From: Gammaproteobacteria bacterium
GTDB lineage: Bacteria; Pseudomonadota; Gammaproteobacteria; SZUA-140
Assembly: GCA_016218365.1 (NCBI GenBank)
Contig: JACREF010000003.1
Location: 1 to 61,027 of the forward strand
Length of the DNA: 61,027 nt
Direction: 5' to 3'
Shown: in pieces, positions 1-9,904 of the stretch
How positions within the stretch are numbered: the stretch's first letter is position 1
How the letters are laid out: the number at the start of each line of letters is the position of its first letter
Position numbers and translations under genes: made by a program
The notes under the pieces: generated by a model
Database searches by the model: none
The model's input: the letters and a program-made list of their open reading frames with translations, nothing else
What the model was told of the DNA's origin: nothing

Positions 1-1
1 G

Positions 2-562
2 CAACTGCTTTACGGCAAACTGCTCGCCAGTGGCGCTGCCGGCTTGAAACAGGACCCGGTCACGGCGCTGACCTGGTATCGCAAGGCCGCCGAGCAAGGA
101 CGGCCCGATGCCCAGTTTGAACTGGCCAGCGCCCTCGCCGCAGGACGAGGCACCGGCATCAATCACGTCCAGGCGCTGTACTGGTATCTGGAGGCCGCCT
201 CCCGCAACCATACCGAGGCCCAGAACAATCTCGGCGTCATCTATACCAAGGGACTGGGCGTCGAGCCTGACTTCCGAAAAGCCGCCAAATGGTATGAACA
301 GGCCGCGCGCCAGGGCCATGCCACCGCTCAGTACAACCTTGGTTATATGTATCTCAAAGGCCAGGGCGTCGACCAGGACGATATACAGGCACTGGCGCTG
401 TTCCGCAAATCCGCCGCCAACGGCAACCCGACCGCGATGCGTCTTCTCGCCGAGGGCTACGACAAGGGCTGGCTCGGACTGCCGCGCGACCCCAGACAGA
501 GCCGCTACTGGCTACAGCTGAGCCAGCGGCCAGCCGGCGCCTCGCCAGTCACTCCCCCCTGA
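2..562 (+). CDS. Sel1-repeat protein, 5' end outside window
   Basis: The reading frame is open from the first bases of the window, so the start lies upstream and only the last 186 residues are seen. Four Sel1-like (TPR-related) repeats are visible, each with the pattern A..WY.kAA..G...AQ.nLg..Y..G.G. The last one is followed by a short Pro-rich tail. Sel1 repeats form an alpha-solenoid for protein-protein contact; the partner is unknown. A TTG at 44 could be read as a start, but the repeat pattern continues upstream of it, so I regard it as internal. The family is clear and the function is not. Confidence 0.8.
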   Translation, partial: QLLYGKLLASGAAGLKQDPVTALTWYRKAAEQGRPDAQFELASALAAGRGTGINHVQALYWYLEAASRNHTEAQNNLGVIYTKGLGVEPDFRKAAKWYEQAARQGHATAQYNLGYMYLKGQGVDQDDIQALALFRKSAANGNPTAMRLLAEGYDKGWLGLPRDPRQSRYWLQLSQRPAGASPVTPP

Positions 563-743
563 TCCGGGCAAAATGCGCTTTGCGATGTCCTGACCCGGCA
601 GCTATCATGACACCAGGCAATTAATCTCGACTACACGGGCTCGCCAGCGCACGATGAAACTGACAATCTTTTGCACCGGCTACATCATCCTTATCCTTGA
701 TGACATCTGCCACCAAACCTATCAATAGCATGGAATCGCCTCT

Positions 744-1751
744 ATGAAAATCCTGGTCACCGGCGCGGCAGGCTTTATCGGCTCGGCGCTGTCACTGCGG
801 CTACTGGAACGCGGCGATGAGGTCATTGGCGTTGATAACCTGAATGATTATTACGATGTCACGTTGAAACAGGCGCGGCTGGCGCGCACGGCATCACACC
901 GCAACTTCACCGACGTTCGTGTCAGCCTTGAAGACCGCCCTGGCATTGAACAGGTGTTCGCCCGCCACCGGCCGCAGCGCGTCGTCAATCTGGCGGCCCA
1001 GGCCGGCGTGCGCTATTCATTGCAGAACCCGCACGCCTACATCGACAGCAACCTGGTCGGCTTTCTGCACATCCTCGAAGGCTGCCGCCACCATGATGTC
1101 GAGCACCTGGTCTATGCATCGAGCAGCTCGGTCTACGGCGCCAATACCTCGATGCCGTTCTCGGTACATGACAATGTCGATCATCCATTGAGCCTGTATG
1201 CCGCGACCAAGAAGGCCAATGAGTTGATGGCCCACACCTACAGCCACCTGTACCGGCTGCCGGTCACCGGCCTGCGCTTCTTCACCGTCTACGGCCCGTG
1301 GGGCCGCCCCGACATGGCGCTGTTCATGTTCACACGGGCGATCCTCGCCGGCCAGCCAATCGATGTCTTCAATCATGGCCAGTGCCAGCGTGACTTTACC
1401 TATATCGACGACATCGTCGAGGGCATCATCCGCACCCTCGATAGCGTACCGGCACCGAACCCGCACTGGCATGGCGGCAAACCCGATCCGGCCACCAGTA
1501 ATGCCCCGTACAAGCTTTACAACATCGGCAACAACAACCCGGTCGAGCTGCTGCATTTCATCGCCACCATCGAGGACTGCCTCGGCATCAAGGCCAAAAA
1601 GACCATGCTGCCTCTGCAACCAGGCGATGTACCAGCGACCTACGCCAATGTCGACGACCTGATGCGCGATGTCGGATTCAAACCCGACACAAGGATCGAA
1701 GATGGAATCGGGCAATTCGTCAGATGGTACAGGGATTATTACCAAGCATAA
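744..1751 (+). CDS. UDP-glucuronate 4-epimerase-like SDR enzyme
   Basis: This 335-residue extended short-chain dehydrogenase/reductase has a Rossmann motif GAAGFIG at 7-13 and the catalytic pair Tyr152/Lys156 in YAATK, preceded by the Ser-rich strand ending SSVYG. The sequence DNLNDYYD after the first beta-alpha unit is typical of the CapI/LspL group, which interconverts UDP-glucuronate and UDP-galacturonate for capsule or LPS sugars. Length matches the family. A methyltransferase follows in the same direction, which fits a small surface-polysaccharide locus, but no glycosyltransferase is visible. The start is the first ATG with good family agreement. Confidence 0.88.
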   Translation: MKILVTGAAGFIGSALSLRLLERGDEVIGVDNLNDYYDVTLKQARLARTASHRNFTDVRVSLEDRPGIEQVFARHRPQRVVNLAAQAGVRYSLQNPHAYIDSNLVGFLHILEGCRHHDVEHLVYASSSSVYGANTSMPFSVHDNVDHPLSLYAATKKANELMAHTYSHLYRLPVTGLRFFTVYGPWGRPDMALFMFTRAILAGQPIDVFNHGQCQRDFTYIDDIVEGIIRTLDSVPAPNPHWHGGKPDPATSNAPYKLYNIGNNNPVELLHFIATIEDCLGIKAKKTMLPLQPGDVPATYANVDDLMRDVGFKPDTRIEDGIGQFVRWYRDYYQA

Positions 1752-1848
1752 TATCTCCCCAATCTGGCGAATAACGGGCAAGAGTATCGATGCCTTGTAG
1801 CATCAAGATACGACTCCTAACTCAGAAACAGGCAAGCCACACAACAGC

Positions 1849-2643
1849 ATGAACACTAAAATTATCAACTCACGGATATTGTACGATAAGTGCCCGTTAT
1901 GTGATGGCCGAACATTAAAACCTCACACCACCGGCGACTGCTCCAGGCACCCGCTGTATCAGGATACTCTTCCTGCTGTAATGCTTTGGAAGCAATGCGC
2001 GGACTGCGGCCATGTCTTTACCGAAGGATATTTCACTGATGAGGCATGCAGCCAGATATTCAATAAAACACATCAACACCAGTTGGCTGGTTTTGATTAC
2101 GAGAACCAGAGATATGTAGCATCCCGAATCATCGAAAAGGTCCTGTCCTATATTGATCAAGGCCCGTGGCTGGATGTTGGATTTGGAAATGCCTCATTAC
2201 TTTTCACAGCTGAGGAATATGGCTTCACCCCAATCGGCTTGGACTTGAGAGAAAATAATGTTGCCAGGCTCAAGGCCCTGGGCATCCAGGCCTACTGCAG
2301 GGATTTATTGAACGTGACCCTGGACAAAAAATGCTCTGTCATCAGCATGGCAGATGTACTGGAGCATATGCCCTATCCAAAACAAGGTCTGGATGCGGCA
2401 CACAAACTGCTGGCAGACGACGGGATCATATTCGTCTCAATGCCCAATATGGGATCGATGCTTTGGAAGGCTTTTGATCAGGCAAAACAAAATCCCTATT
2501 GGGGAGAGATTGAACATTATCACAATTTCTCCCGCGAGCGGCTTTATCAGCTGCTCAATGAAACCGGATTTACCCCAATCAGATATGGCATCAGTGAACG
2601 TTATCGTGCCTGCATGGAGATCATCGCCAGAAAGAAAAATTAA
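1849..2643 (+). CDS. Zinc-ribbon class I SAM-dependent methyltransferase
   Basis: This 264-residue protein has an N-terminal zinc-ribbon (C15-x2-C18 and C50-x2-C53) and then a Methyltransf_23-type Rossmann domain. Motif I is LDVGFGNASLLF near 108-119, an acidic residue follows in GLDLRE, and SMADVLEHM is the family's post-motif loop. Proteins with this layout methylate sugars or other small molecules in polysaccharide or natural-product loci. The epimerase just upstream on the same strand suggests a sugar nucleotide substrate, which is inference. Base composition is a little more AT-rich than the nitrate genes that follow, which hints at a different history. Confidence 0.8.
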   Translation: MNTKIINSRILYDKCPLCDGRTLKPHTTGDCSRHPLYQDTLPAVMLWKQCADCGHVFTEGYFTDEACSQIFNKTHQHQLAGFDYENQRYVASRIIEKVLSYIDQGPWLDVGFGNASLLFTAEEYGFTPIGLDLRENNVARLKALGIQAYCRDLLNVTLDKKCSVISMADVLEHMPYPKQGLDAAHKLLADDGIIFVSMPNMGSMLWKAFDQAKQNPYWGEIEHYHNFSRERLYQLLNETGFTPIRYGISERYRACMEIIARKKN

Positions 2644-2687
2644 CAAACTGAAAGATAGTTCTTCGGTATCAAATATCTCTCACGGCA

Positions 2688-5345
2688 TTACATCAGGGCG
2701 CTGGCCCGGCTTAGCAGCGCGCTCAACTCCGGCTTGCAGGCGCCACAGTTGCTACCGGCCCGGGTATGACGGGAAATATCTTCCACTGACCGGCAGTTGT
2801 GATGGCTGATTGCATCAAGTATCACCGTCTCACCAACCCCGAAACACGCACAAACTATCCGGCCATGATCGACGACTGGACCCAGCGGGCGGCCGGCCAG
2901 CAGACCCACCCGATCCTGAGCCGACAGCGCCGATTGAAGAGAAAGTTGCTGCAACCACCCCCGCGACACCGCTCCGACATCAGGCCCTGCGATAATATAT
3001 GCCTTCAGCGATTGATCACTGCACAGCGCGCCACGAAAATATCCCAGGCGGCGGTCTTCATACTCGATCCAGTCATCATTGGCCGTAACACCTAATACTG
3101 TTTCCGCCCATCTCGACCATGAATCCGGGCGTTGCCGTCCTGCCAACTCATAACGCAACACCTGATCACCGGGCACCAGGGTCCAATAATCGGTCACAGG
3201 CAGCTCAAGGCGATGCCGCGACACTATCACGGCCTGCCACAACGGGCGGTAACTATATATACGCACCGGCATATGCTTCAACTCTGGCTGTCCGGATACC
3301 GGATCGGTAGCGGCGGCGATCAAGGTGTCGACCCGTGCCTGCCCCGAATACTGGTCGTTCCAGTGCATCGGTATAAATACCTCGCCATGACGTTGCCCGG
3401 CATCAAAGCACACGCGGACGATAATCTCTGCCAGGCGGCTGGCAACGGTCACCAATTCCCCGTCAACAACGCCAAACGCTGCGCCATCATCGGGATGGAT
3501 CGCCAGATATGGCTCGATCAGATGCTGATTCAGTTGCGGCGCGCGCGCCGTCCGCGTCATCGTATGCCAGTGATCGCGCACCCGCCCGGTATTGAGTCGC
3601 AACGGGAACTCTGCATTCGGCTGCATTACCGGCGCCCGGGGCTGGATCGCAATCATCCGCGCGCGTCCGTTTGGCGTGAAGAACCGCTCATCGTCGAACA
3701 TCCGCGACCGCCCTTGGTCCTTGATCACCGGCCATTGCACCGGGACCAGGCCTTGATAGTCATCGGACGACAGTGCAGCCAGGCCGGTGAGATTGAAGTC
3801 CCGCTCGCCGTTGTTATGGTAGCCGGAGAGTGCTGCGTGCTCACGAAAGATCTCGAGTGGCGACTGATAATCAAATGACGTGCCGAATCCCATTGCGCTG
3901 GCTACATCGCTGATGATTTGCCAATCAGCGCGCGCCTCGCCGGGCGCGGTCAAAAATGCCCGCTGCCGTGAGATGCGCCGCTCTGAATTGGTAACTGTAC
4001 CGTCTTTCTCGCCCCAGGCCAGGGCCGGCAGGCGCACATGGGCATAGCGCAGGGTATCGGTCTCGCTGACACAGTCTGAAACTACGACCAGTTCGGCCCT
4101 GGCGAGCGCGCGCTGCACCTGCAAGGCATCGGGCATGCTGACCAGCGGATTGGTCGCCATGATCCACACCGCCTTGACGGTGCCGGCCTCGATGGCCTGG
4201 AACAGTTCAACGGCCTTCAGACCGGGGCGCTGCGCGAGCCGCGGCGCCTGCCAGAATTCCTGTACCCAATCGCGGTGCAGCGGATTCTCCAGTTCCATAT
4301 GTGCGGCCAGCTGGTTCGCCAGCCCGCCGGCCTCGCGGCCGCCCATCGCATTGGGCTGACCGGTCACCGAAAACGGCCCCATGCCGGGGCGGCCGATGCG
4401 GCCGGTGTACAGATGGCAGTTGATGATCGCATTGACCTTGTCGGTACCACTGCTCGACTGATTGATGCCCTGTGAATATACCGTGACGACGCGCTCGGTC
4501 CGCGCAAACAACCGGTAGAAATTCTCGACCTGCGCGGCCGGCAGGTCGCATAATGCAGCGACGGTGGTAATATCGGGCGCGGTTTGCCGGGCCGCCTGCA
4601 GCGCCTCGGAGACGCCGTCAACGCAGCGACTGACAAACGATGGATGACGCTCTCCGGCATCATCGAGGAAGGCCAGCAGGCCATTGAACAGCCAGCCATC
4701 ACTGCCGGGGCGTAACGCCAGGTGCAGATCGGCGACCTCGGCCGTGGTGGTACGCCGCGGGTCGATGACCACGATCATCAGATCGGGATTCGCGGCCTTG
4801 GCCGCAGTCAGGCGCTGGAACAGCACCGGATGACACCAGGCCAGGTTCGAGCCGGCCAGCACCACCAGCTTGGCCCGCTCCAGGTCCTCGTAACACCCCG
4901 GCACGGTATCCGCGCCAAAGGCGCGGCGCTGGCCGGCGACACTGGAGGCCATGCACAGCCGCGAATTGGTGTCGATGTTGGCAGTACCGATGAATCCCTT
5001 GATCAGCTTGTTGGCGACGTAATACTCCTCGGTCAGCAGCTGCCCCGAGACATAAAACGCCACGGCATCCGGGCCGTGCTCGCTGATGATCGACTGCAGG
5101 CTGTCGGCCACGGTGGTGATCGCCTGCTGCCAGCTGACGCGGTGCCCCATGATCTCCGGATACAGCAGCCGTTGCTGCAGACCCAGCGTGTCGGCGAGCG
5201 CCGCGCCCTTGGAACACAGCCGTCCATAATTGGCCGGATGCTGCGGATCACCCCGGATGGAGAATTGCCCATCGTCGGTTCGCTCGGCAACGACACCGCA
5301 GCCGACGCCGCAATACGGGCAGGTGCTGTGCACCGGCTCACTCAC
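2688..5345 (-). CDS. nasA: Assimilatory nitrate reductase catalytic subunit NasA
   Basis: This 885-residue cytoplasmic bis-MGD enzyme reduces nitrate to nitrite. An N-terminal [4Fe-4S] site is formed by C9, C12, C16 and C44. C131 in the segment LCMASSV is the expected molybdenum ligand. The C-terminal 50 residues form a BFD-like [2Fe-2S] domain with CAC and CGAC pairs, as in NasA enzymes that take electrons from a ferredoxin or flavoprotein partner. There is no Tat signal. The start is GTG; the frame fits the FeS motif immediately. It is the last gene of the minus-strand run nirB-nirD-oxidoreductase-FeS/anchor-nasA, 40 bp after the anchor gene. Confidence 0.95.
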   Translation of the reverse strand: MSEPVHSTCPYCGVGCGVVAERTDDGQFSIRGDPQHPANYGRLCSKGAALADTLGLQQRLLYPEIMGHRVSWQQAITTVADSLQSIISEHGPDAVAFYVSGQLLTEEYYVANKLIKGFIGTANIDTNSRLCMASSVAGQRRAFGADTVPGCYEDLERAKLVVLAGSNLAWCHPVLFQRLTAAKAANPDLMIVVIDPRRTTTAEVADLHLALRPGSDGWLFNGLLAFLDDAGERHPSFVSRCVDGVSEALQAARQTAPDITTVAALCDLPAAQVENFYRLFARTERVVTVYSQGINQSSSGTDKVNAIINCHLYTGRIGRPGMGPFSVTGQPNAMGGREAGGLANQLAAHMELENPLHRDWVQEFWQAPRLAQRPGLKAVELFQAIEAGTVKAVWIMATNPLVSMPDALQVQRALARAELVVVSDCVSETDTLRYAHVRLPALAWGEKDGTVTNSERRISRQRAFLTAPGEARADWQIISDVASAMGFGTSFDYQSPLEIFREHAALSGYHNNGERDFNLTGLAALSSDDYQGLVPVQWPVIKDQGRSRMFDDERFFTPNGRARMIAIQPRAPVMQPNAEFPLRLNTGRVRDHWHTMTRTARAPQLNQHLIEPYLAIHPDDGAAFGVVDGELVTVASRLAEIIVRVCFDAGQRHGEVFIPMHWNDQYSGQARVDTLIAAATDPVSGQPELKHMPVRIYSYRPLWQAVIVSRHRLELPVTDYWTLVPGDQVLRYELAGRQRPDSWSRWAETVLGVTANDDWIEYEDRRLGYFRGALCSDQSLKAYIIAGPDVGAVSRGWLQQLSLQSALSAQDRVGLLAGRPLGPVVDHGRIVCACFGVGETVILDAISHHNCRSVEDISRHTRAGSNCGACKPELSALLSRASALM

Positions 5346-5385
5346 ACAATTTTCGCCTAAGATTCACTATCGCCCCGGCACTACA

Positions 5386-7362
5386 TTAAGGCCGCGCAAA
5401 AGCCTGCCGCCACTGATCGCGGAGATTGCTGCGCAATTGCCGCAGGCCGGCCCGCAGGCCGATCTGCCGCAGCCTGGCCCAGTCCGCGCTGATCTCGCGC
5501 CGCGCCCGCGCCAGTTGCAATTCGTGGTATTCGGTGCGCGGCAGCACACCGACCTGAGGCATCGCCGCCAGTCCGGACTCGCGGGCATGCTGCTGGAAAC
5601 CCTGATTGCGCCAGAAGAACGCGCCGGGCAGCGTGGTGGGGATCACCAGCACATAGAACAGCGCACGGCCGATCAGCGCCGTGGTGCCGATCAGTGCTGC
5701 GGCCATGGTCCATCCCAGCAGTCCCCAGTAGCCGTCGGCGTCCATCGCTGCCAAGGCAAGCACCGCTGCCACGCCCAGCCCCAGACCAAGATTGCGCGCC
5801 CAATAGCTCTTGCCAAACGTGGTCCGCTGCTGCTGACAGGAGGCCGCTGCCTCGGCGCCGCGCCGTTCCAGATAGCGGGCGTGTGCGACCAAGCCCGCGC
5901 CCTCCAGCATCGACCCTGCTGCAATAATCCAGGCCAGCACACTCATCGTCGCCGCATAGTCCTCACCCGCCGCAACGGCGGTGACGACCACCGTCAGGCC
6001 AACCAGCAGAGCGCCCAGCGTGCCAGCACTGCCGAAGAAACTGGTCAGCACCTGCCAGTGATTCCAGTAGGGCCGGGCCGGGATGCGGTAGATCTTGTGC
6101 ATCGCATAGAGAAAAACCAGGCCGGCGATGGCCGCGCCGCCGCCGCCGCACAGCATGACCAGGCCGTGGAGCAGACCGTCCGGCAACCCGCCGAACAGCC
6201 CCGAGCCGAGCAGCGTATAACCGGCGAGCAGCGTAAAGAACAGCGCCAGCGAGGCCACCTCGCGGCTGACCGGCGAATAGCGCAGATTGTTGAAGGCGCG
6301 GTAGAAGCGATGCGGTTTGCCCAGATGCAGCATCGAAATCCCCATCGCCACACCCTGCATGCCCAGCAAGGTGAACAACAGCAGGTTGCGCGCCAGCGGA
6401 TGGGCAGCGTCCGAGAGCAGCTCCAGCCCAAACAGTGGCCCGAGGAACAGCAGCAGAAACGCCCCCACCACCGCCTGCGACAGCAGCGTGAAGATCACCA
6501 GCGGGTCTTCGCGGGAACTCAGCTTGCGCAAATTCCATTGCCGCGGCCGGTCCTGTTCCACGATCCGGGTCTTATACTCGCCCTCGCCCTGCTCGTCGCG
6601 CTGATAATGCAGCGGCATGGTGTCCGGCCGCGTCATGTCACGCGGCAAGGTCTTCACCTGCTGGAAACGGATGTTGGGGTGGGTGATCTCGGGATCGGGA
6701 AAGCCGGGGATGCGGGTCTTGGCCTGCTCGCGCAGCGCCGGCGTGGTCTCGATCAGACCAAAATCCAGCGCGCCGCCGAGACAGGCCGCGGCGCAGGCGG
6801 GTTTCAGGCCCACCTCCAGCCGGTCGACGCACATATTGCACTTGGACACGCGGCCTTCGATCGGATCGAGTTGCGGTGCGTTGTACGGACACACCCAGGT
6901 GCAGTAACCGCAGCCAAAGCAGGTCTCCGGGTCCTGCAGCACGGCGCCGTATTCGGCGTACTTGGTGTAGGCGCGGGTCGGACAACCCTTCAGGCACACC
7001 GGGTCGTCGCAGTGATTGCAGGCCATCGAGATATTCAGCCGCCGGTAGGCGGGATAGCTGCCGCCCTCGACATAGCCCACGGAACGGAAACTGATGTGGG
7101 CCGGCAGATCGTTCTTCTCGCTGCACGCCGCCTCGCAGGCATGACAGCCGATGCAGTTGTCGGCGGTGAAGTGGAAGCCGTGCTGCTTGTAACGGTTGGG
7201 ATGGTCGCTGACACCGCTATCGCCGTTGATGTTGAGGCTCTGGCCGGCCAGTGGATCGGCCTCATCGACCAACTGGATGGCCTTGCCGTAGCGGTTGCTC
7301 TGCGGCGTGGCCACATCGGGGATGAAGGCGTATTGCGGTTCGTCGTCGCGTACTTTGTACAT
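5386..7362 (-). CDS. Fused DmsB-type ferredoxin / DmsC-type membrane anchor
   Basis: This 658-residue fusion starts with a 65-residue lead. A DmsB/NrfC-like ferredoxin domain follows with four Cys groups: C70-C80, C115-C127, C149-C158 and C175-C194. From about residue 285 there are roughly eight hydrophobic segments of DmsC type. In DMSO-reductase-family complexes such subunits carry electrons between the quinone pool and a molybdenum subunit. Here both roles sit in one polypeptide, 10 bp downstream of a molybdopterin oxidoreductase lacking a Tat signal, so the catalytic site should face the cytoplasm. The ribosome site AAGGGAA precedes the ATG. Quinol-driven assimilatory nitrate reduction is inferred from the nirBD neighbours. 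Confidence 0.82.
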   Translation of the reverse strand: MYKVRDDEPQYAFIPDVATPQSNRYGKAIQLVDEADPLAGQSLNINGDSGVSDHPNRYKQHGFHFTADNCIGCHACEAACSEKNDLPAHISFRSVGYVEGGSYPAYRRLNISMACNHCDDPVCLKGCPTRAYTKYAEYGAVLQDPETCFGCGYCTWVCPYNAPQLDPIEGRVSKCNMCVDRLEVGLKPACAAACLGGALDFGLIETTPALREQAKTRIPGFPDPEITHPNIRFQQVKTLPRDMTRPDTMPLHYQRDEQGEGEYKTRIVEQDRPRQWNLRKLSSREDPLVIFTLLSQAVVGAFLLLFLGPLFGLELLSDAAHPLARNLLLFTLLGMQGVAMGISMLHLGKPHRFYRAFNNLRYSPVSREVASLALFFTLLAGYTLLGSGLFGGLPDGLLHGLVMLCGGGGAAIAGLVFLYAMHKIYRIPARPYWNHWQVLTSFFGSAGTLGALLVGLTVVVTAVAAGEDYAATMSVLAWIIAAGSMLEGAGLVAHARYLERRGAEAAASCQQQRTTFGKSYWARNLGLGLGVAAVLALAAMDADGYWGLLGWTMAAALIGTTALIGRALFYVLVIPTTLPGAFFWRNQGFQQHARESGLAAMPQVGVLPRTEYHELQLARARREISADWARLRQIGLRAGLRQLRSNLRDQWRQAFARP

Positions 7363-7372
7363 GGTGATTCCC

Positions 7373-9553
7373 TTAAAACGTCCTGGCCGCCCGATTGATC
7401 ACGGCGGCGGCATCCTGCTGCTCGATGCGCTCGATCCGCACCGCGCACTGCTTGAAGGCCGGCTGGCGCGAGTGCGGATCGAGCAGGCCCAGGCTCAGGC
7501 GGTTCACGCACTCATGAAAATGAAACGGGATGAACACCATGTCGCGCCCGACGCGCTGCGTCAGCTGCACCAGCGCCACGGCATCGCCGCGGCGCGACAC
7601 CAGCCGCGCGTAGCTCATGTGCTCGATCCCCAGCGCACGCGCCGCGTCCGGGTTCATCTCCATGTACGGCGTCGGGCTGAACTTGTTCTGATTGCCGATC
7701 TTGCCGGTGCGGGTACGGGTGTGGAAATGCTCCACCACCCGGCCGCTGTTGAGCCAGAACGGAAACTGTTCGTCCGGCCGCTCGTTGTCATCGACGAAGG
7801 GCAGCGGGATCAGCTTCGCCTTGCCGTCCGCATGCTGGAACACGCCGTCGGTGTAGAGGCGCGGCGAGCCGGTCTCGGCGCCGTCGCGCATCGGCCACTG
7901 GATGCCGCGCTGCTGCTCGATCTTCTCGTGGCTCATGCCGGAGATGTCCACCAGCCGCCCGCGCGACAGCTCGCGCATCTCGTCGAACACCTCGCTTGGT
8001 GCCTCCGGAAAGCGCATCTGCCTGCCCTGCGCGAAGCGTTTTGCCATCTGGTTGAAGATCCACAGATCCGGCCTGGAATCACCGTGCGGCGTGAGCACAT
8101 TGCGGATCAGGTTGACGCGCCGCTCGGTGTTGGTCATCACGCCTTCCTTCTCCGCCCACAAGCCGGCAGGCAGATAGGCGTGGGCGTACTCGATGGTCTC
8201 CACGTCGCGGTAGGCGTCCTGCACCACCAGGAATTCCAGCTTCTCGAGTGTCTTGCGGATGCGCGCGGTGTTGGCCATCGAGGTCATCGGATTGGTGGCG
8301 ATGACCCACAGGCCCTTGATCTGCCCGGTCTCGATGGCGGGAAAGATGTCGGTCATCAGCAGGCCGCGCTTATTTGGAAAAAATTCCGGATCGACGCCCC
8401 AGAAGCGTGCGACCTCCTCGCGATAGTGCGCGCTCTCCAGATAACGGTAACCGGGCAGCCCGGAGCACGACGACCACTCGCGCGTGCCCATGGCATTGCA
8501 CTGGCCGGTGATCGACAGCGAGGTGCCGCCGGGCCTGCCGATGTTGCCGGTGATCAGATTGAGATTGTTGATCCCCACTACACCGTCGGAACCGTGGGTG
8601 CTCTGGTTGATGCCCATGGTCCAGATGCTCATCGCCGCGCCGGCGCGTGCATACAGCCGTGCGACGTTGCGGATGGTGTCGGCATCGATGCCGCAGATGC
8701 GCGACGCAGTGACCGGGTCGTACTGCGCGACCAGGGCACGGAAATCAGCGCAGCCACTGGTGTGGGCGTCGATGTAGACGCGGTCCTCGAGCCCCTCGCT
8801 GAGGATCACGTGGGCCAGGGCATTGAGCAGCACCACGTCGGTGCCGGGCGTGATCGGCAGGTGCAGGTCGGCGAACTGGGCCAGCATCGTGACGCGCGGA
8901 TCGACGACGATCAGCGGGAACTTGCGCCGCTCGCGCGCCTCGCGCATCCGCCAGTAGATGATCGGATGCTGCTCGGGCAGGTTGGAGCCGAAGGCGATCA
9001 GACAGTCGGTGTGCTCGAAATCGCCATAGCAGCCGGGTGGGCCGTCGGAACCGAAGGAACGCTTGTACCCCGACACCGCCGAGGACATGCACAGCGTGGT
9101 GTTGCCGTCATAGTTGTTGGTACCGATCACGCCGCGCGCCAGCTTGCCCAGCGTGTAGAACTCCTCGGTCAGGATCTGGCCGGTGGACAGGATGGCGAAG
9201 CTGTCGCGGCCATAGTGCTGCTGGATGCGCTGGATCTCGGCGGCCGTCCGGTCCAGCGCCGCGTCCCAGCTGACCTGACGAAACGGTTCAAAGGTCTTGT
9301 CGCGCAGCAACGGTTGCTCGCCACGGCCGCTGGAATCAAACAGTTCAAATTCGTAAATGCCCTTGATGCACAACTTGCCGCGGTTGACATCCGCACCGCC
9401 GACGCCGCGCGCGCTGACGCCCTTACCCTCTGCATTCACACCCACTTCGATCGAACAGCCGGTGGAGCAATATCCGCAGGTAGTGTACTTCCATTCAACG
9501 ATCTCCTTGTCGGGGAGCTTGATGGGGTTTTTTTTGGCGCGTCCGAACAGCAT
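7373..9553 (-). CDS. NasA-like cytoplasmic molybdopterin oxidoreductase
   Basis: This 726-residue bis-MGD enzyme has a [4Fe-4S] site at C26, C29, C33 and C62 and a Cys molybdenum ligand at C155 in the segment LCMSSAV, as in nitrate reductases of the Nap/Nas branch. There is no signal peptide and no C-terminal BFD domain, unlike the nearby nasA. It lies 40 bp after nirD and 10 bp before a ferredoxin/DmsC fusion, so it probably forms a two-gene membrane-attached complex. Nitrate is the likely substrate because of nirBD. A formate dehydrogenase-like role is less likely, but homology alone does not exclude it. Confidence 0.8.
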   Translation of the reverse strand: MLFGRAKKNPIKLPDKEIVEWKYTTCGYCSTGCSIEVGVNAEGKGVSARGVGGADVNRGKLCIKGIYEFELFDSSGRGEQPLLRDKTFEPFRQVSWDAALDRTAAEIQRIQQHYGRDSFAILSTGQILTEEFYTLGKLARGVIGTNNYDGNTTLCMSSAVSGYKRSFGSDGPPGCYGDFEHTDCLIAFGSNLPEQHPIIYWRMREARERRKFPLIVVDPRVTMLAQFADLHLPITPGTDVVLLNALAHVILSEGLEDRVYIDAHTSGCADFRALVAQYDPVTASRICGIDADTIRNVARLYARAGAAMSIWTMGINQSTHGSDGVVGINNLNLITGNIGRPGGTSLSITGQCNAMGTREWSSCSGLPGYRYLESAHYREEVARFWGVDPEFFPNKRGLLMTDIFPAIETGQIKGLWVIATNPMTSMANTARIRKTLEKLEFLVVQDAYRDVETIEYAHAYLPAGLWAEKEGVMTNTERRVNLIRNVLTPHGDSRPDLWIFNQMAKRFAQGRQMRFPEAPSEVFDEMRELSRGRLVDISGMSHEKIEQQRGIQWPMRDGAETGSPRLYTDGVFQHADGKAKLIPLPFVDDNERPDEQFPFWLNSGRVVEHFHTRTRTGKIGNQNKFSPTPYMEMNPDAARALGIEHMSYARLVSRRGDAVALVQLTQRVGRDMVFIPFHFHECVNRLSLGLLDPHSRQPAFKQCAVRIERIEQQDAAAVINRAARTF

Positions 9554-9592
9554 TCTCTATTTCTCCAATAGTAAGGAATCGCGGCGCAACAA

Positions 9593-9904
9593 CTACCGCA
9601 GCGACAGAAAAATCCGCCCGTCCTGCAGTCGCACGGCATGGACGGCGGCCTGTCCCTCGTCCGGCGCCACGGCGTGGCCGCTGGCCAGATCGATGCGCCA
9701 GTTGTGCAAGGGACAGGCGACCTTGCAATCGTAGACGATGCCCTGGGACAGCGGACCGCCCTTGTGGGGGCAGTGATCGTCCAGTGCAAAGACCTGGTCC
9801 TCGGCATTGCGAAACACCGCAATGTTGCCCTGCGGCGTGCGCACCACCCGCGCACCCAATCTGGGAATATCCTCGATGCGTCCCACTTCAATCCAGTCGC
9901 TCAT
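9593..9904 (-). CDS. nirD: Nitrite reductase small subunit NirD
   Basis: This 103-residue Rieske-fold protein of the NirD family is the small subunit of NADH-dependent assimilatory nitrite reductase. The sequence keeps CPHKGG and CPLHNW, so both Cys-x-His pairs of a real Rieske cluster are present. Many NirD proteins have lost them, so this one may bind [2Fe-2S]. Its ATG overlaps the nirB stop (ATGA), which indicates translational coupling and roughly equal output. Confidence 0.93.
   Translation of the reverse strand: MSDWIEVGRIEDIPRLGARVVRTPQGNIAVFRNAEDQVFALDDHCPHKGGPLSQGIVYDCKVACPLHNWRIDLASGHAVAPDEGQAAVHAVRLQDGRIFLSLR

Noticed and set aside
5230-9571. Very long plus-strand open frames opposite nasA, the fusion protein and the second oxidoreductase
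   Set aside because: They mirror high-GC coding genes, have Arg/Gln/His-rich compositions and no domain, while the minus-strand frames have clear catalytic motifs.
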